Shown here in pieces: positions 30,629 to 32,377 of a stretch of 32,377 bases of DNA. This DNA comes from Propionivibrio sp. (GTDB taxonomy: Bacteria; Pseudomonadota; Gammaproteobacteria; Burkholderiales; Rhodocyclaceae): the NCBI GenBank assembly GCA_029975435.1, contig JARKPC010000095.1, positions 1 to 32,377 of the forward strand, read 5' to 3'. Each line of letters starts with the position of its first letter. Positions within the stretch are counted from its first letter, which is position 1. The notes beneath the pieces are model-generated. The model was given only the letters and a program-made list of their open reading frames with translations. It ran no database searches and was not told the DNA's origin. The position numbers and the translations under genes were made by a program.

Positions 30629-32377
30629 TCAGGCCGACTCGGTGGCGACGTGCGCGGCTTGTTCCCGTTGCGTCAGCCGGTCGAGGTAGAGATAGACCAC
30701 CGGCGTCAGGTATAGCGTCAGGAATTGCGACACGATCAGTCCGCCGACGACGGCAATTCCCAGCGGTTGCCGGACTTCGGCGCCGGCGCCAATGCCCAGC
30801 GCGATGGGCAGGGTGCCGACCAGTGCCGCCATGGTGGTCATCATGATCGGGCGAAAACGGATCAGGCAGGCCTTGAAGATGGCGTCGAAGGCCGGGACTT
30901 TCTCGTTGCGCTGCCTGTCGAGGGCGAAGTCGATCATCATGATCGCATTCTTCTTGACGATGCCGATCAGCATGATGACCCCGACGAAGGCGTAGAGGTT
31001 GAGGTCGATGCCGAACAGGATCAGGGTGATCAGCGCGCCGAGCGCGGCGGACGGCAATCCGGAGAGAATGGTCAGCGGATGGATGAAACTCTCGTACAGG
31101 ATCCCCAGCACGATATAGACGACCACGATGGCAATCAGCAGCAGGATGCCAAGTCCCTGCAGCGAGGCCTGGAAAGCCTGCGCGGTGCCTTGCAGGCTGG
31201 TGTTGAGCGATACCGGCAGGCGCATCTCCTGTTCGAGCGACTTGACGCTGTTGACCGCGTCGCCCAGGGATACGCCCGGAAGCAAATTGAACGAGATGGT
31301 GACTGACGGCAGCTGCCCCTGGTGGTTGATGGTCAGCGCCTGCGTCTTGCGCGTGACCTGCGTCACCGTGTCGAGCGGCACCAGCTTGCCGCTGGAGGCT
31401 CTCACGTAGAGTCGGGAGAGCTTGGACGGGTCGAGCTGGTACTCCGGCGCCACTTCGAGAATGACTTGGTACTGGCTCGTGGAGCCGTAGATGGTGGAGA
31501 TCTGGCGCGCGCTGAACGCGTTTTGCAGCGCGTCCTCGACCTGCCCGAACGTGAGGCCGAGGGTGGCAATCTTGTCGCGATCGACGTCCAGGGTCACGAC
31601 CGGGCTGCGATTGTTGAGGTTGCTGGTGACGTCGATGAAGCCGGGCAACTGTCGGATGCGGCCGAGCAAGGTGTTGGTCCACTGGTAGAGTTCGTCGAGG
31701 TCGGTGCTCTGCAGCGTGTATTGGTATTGCGCCGATGTCACCTGGCCGCCGATGCGGATGGCAGGCGGATTCTGCATGTAGACCCGGATCCCGGGAACCG
31801 CTGCGAGCTTCGGTCGCAATTGCTGGATGATCTCGTCGGCCGACAGTTCGCGTTCATGGCGCGGCCTGAGAATCAGGTTGAGTGAGCCGGTGTTCAGGGT
31901 CGGGCGTGCGTTGGTGGCGCCGACCGAGGACATGAAGGAACGGATGTTCGGGTCCTGGGCGACGATGGCCGCTACGGCACGCTGTTTTTCCACCATGCCG
32001 GCGAAGGAAATGTCCTGCGCGCCTTCGGTGGTTGCCGTAATCTGGCCGGTGTCGCCACTGGGCAGGAACCCCTTCGGTATCTGTACGAAGAGCATGCCGC
32101 TGAAGACCACGGAGAGGACGAACCCGACGATGACCAGGCGCGGGTGGGCCATGGCCAGACGCAGGGTTCTTTCGTAGCCGGCCAGAAGCAGCTCGAAGAA
32201 CCGTTCAAACGCGCGGAAGACACGACCGTGTTCTTCGCTCGCGGCGTGTTTCAGGTAACGGCTGCACAGCATCGGCGTCAGCGTCAGCGAGACGATGCCC
32301 GAGACGAGGATCGATGCGCAGATGGTGACAGCGAATTCGTGCAGCAGCCGCCCGACGATGCCGCTCATGAACATCAC
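30629..32377 (-). CDS. HAE1-family RND efflux pump, C-terminal part (MdtB/MdtC-like)
   Basis: The gene is cut by the right window edge; 582 residues remain of about 1030-1050. What remains starts in the middle of the membrane domain's first half (GIVGRLLHEFAVTICASILVSG), followed by the second periplasmic porter/docking region and the last helices. The segments QIPKGFLPSGDTGQI, SGLPSAALGALI and GIVKKNAIMMIDFAL are typical of the MdtB/MdtC/MuxC group of inner-membrane proton-driven multidrug transporters. The key acidic residues of helix 4 lie outside the window. It heads the visible part of the leftward run that continues into hslR. Confidence 0.92.
   Translation of the reverse strand: MMFMSGIVGRLLHEFAVTICASILVSGIVSLTLTPMLCSRYLKHAASEEHGRVFRAFERFFELLLAGYERTLRLAMAHPRLVIVGFVLSVVFSGMLFVQIPKGFLPSGDTGQITATTEGAQDISFAGMVEKQRAVAAIVAQDPNIRSFMSSVGATNARPTLNTGSLNLILRPRHERELSADEIIQQLRPKLAAVPGIRVYMQNPPAIRIGGQVTSAQYQYTLQSTDLDELYQWTNTLLGRIRQLPGFIDVTSNLNNRSPVVTLDVDRDKIATLGLTFGQVEDALQNAFSARQISTIYGSTSQYQVILEVAPEYQLDPSKLSRLYVRASSGKLVPLDTVTQVTRKTQALTINHQGQLPSVTISFNLLPGVSLGDAVNSVKSLEQEMRLPVSLNTSLQGTAQAFQASLQGLGILLLIAIVVVYIVLGILYESFIHPLTILSGLPSAALGALITLILFGIDLNLYAFVGVIMLIGIVKKNAIMMIDFALDRQRNEKVPAFDAIFKACLIRFRPIMMTTMAALVGTLPIALGIGAGAEVRQPLGIAVVGGLIVSQFLTLYLTPVVYLYLDRLTQREQAAHVATESA

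Noticed and set aside
30615-31682. Long leftward open frame extending hslR over the RND gene
   Set aside because: It is the other reading phase of the RND pump gene on the same strand, with typical shadow composition. HslR homology begins at 30614.
1-32377. CRISPR array, tRNA, rRNA, insertion sequence or prophage
   Set aside because: No regularly spaced repeats, tRNA-like folds, transposase or phage genes were seen. XerC is the housekeeping recombinase by context, not an integron or phage integrase.

Overview
The window is dense, high-GC proteobacterial chromosome: 32 genes (two cut by the window edges), no rRNA, tRNA, CRISPR array, insertion sequence or prophage. Gene content and order (lpxL / dapF-DUF484-xerC, hslV and hslU, msrB, a Fur-family regulator with a CobW-type GTPase, hslR, an MdtC-like RND pump) fit a Betaproteobacterium. 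I favour the Rhodocyclales (Dechloromonas/Azonexus/Accumulibacter-like), but that is inference from family knowledge, not a database match.

Layout. (1) 1-1984, + strand: the 3' end of a type II 3-dehydroquinase (aroQ) followed closely by an EamA/DMT exporter and an AEC-family carrier, apparently one operon. (2) 1985-8825, - strand: a cell-envelope block read from right to left as mig-14-like, PIG-L deacetylase (dnpA-like), msbA, UDP-glucuronate 4-epimerase, polyprenyl-phosphate-type GT2 and a VTT-domain membrane protein. Several neighbours share ATGA stop/start overlaps. (3) 9176-10982, + strand: a WaaL-type O-antigen ligase and a hexapeptide O-acetyltransferase. (4) 10955-17175, - strand: a carbamoyltransferase and four glycosyltransferases (two paralogous GT4, one CgeB-like, one GT2). 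(5) 17352-19793: an ArnT/PMT-like GT-C transferase (+) and the lipid A acyltransferase lpxL (-). Regions 2 to 5 together look like an LPS outer-core and lipid A modification locus. The set msbA, waaL, dnpA, mig-14, glycosyltransferases and carbamoyltransferase closely recalls the Pseudomonas aeruginosa core cluster (PA4996-PA5012, from memory).

(6) 19967-22360, + strand: dapF, DUF484, xerC, translationally coupled. (7) 22362-24348: msrB (-) divergent from a Zur-like regulator and a COG0523/CobW GTPase (+). A striking three-half-site palindrome lies in the shared intergenic region. (8) 24482-28925: a duplicated STAS/helical-repeat protein, hslV, then an oppositely oriented HDOD gene coupled to a small orphan domain gene, then hslU. 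HslVU is thus split by a signalling cassette. (9) 28941-32377, - strand: an MFS transporter, the S4-domain protein hslR and the C-terminal half of an RND efflux pump.

The most interesting candidates are: (a) a possible lipid-linked sugar modification route (UDP-GlcA epimerase, TM-less GT2 overlapping a VTT membrane protein, ArnT-like transferase), in the style of Rhizobium GalA or Bordetella/Francisella aminosugar decoration of lipid A; (b) the HDOD plus orphan small-domain pair inserted between hslV and hslU; (c) the double helical-repeat/STAS protein lacking canonical phospho-serines; and (d) the triple Zur-like operator shared with a zinc-type msrB.
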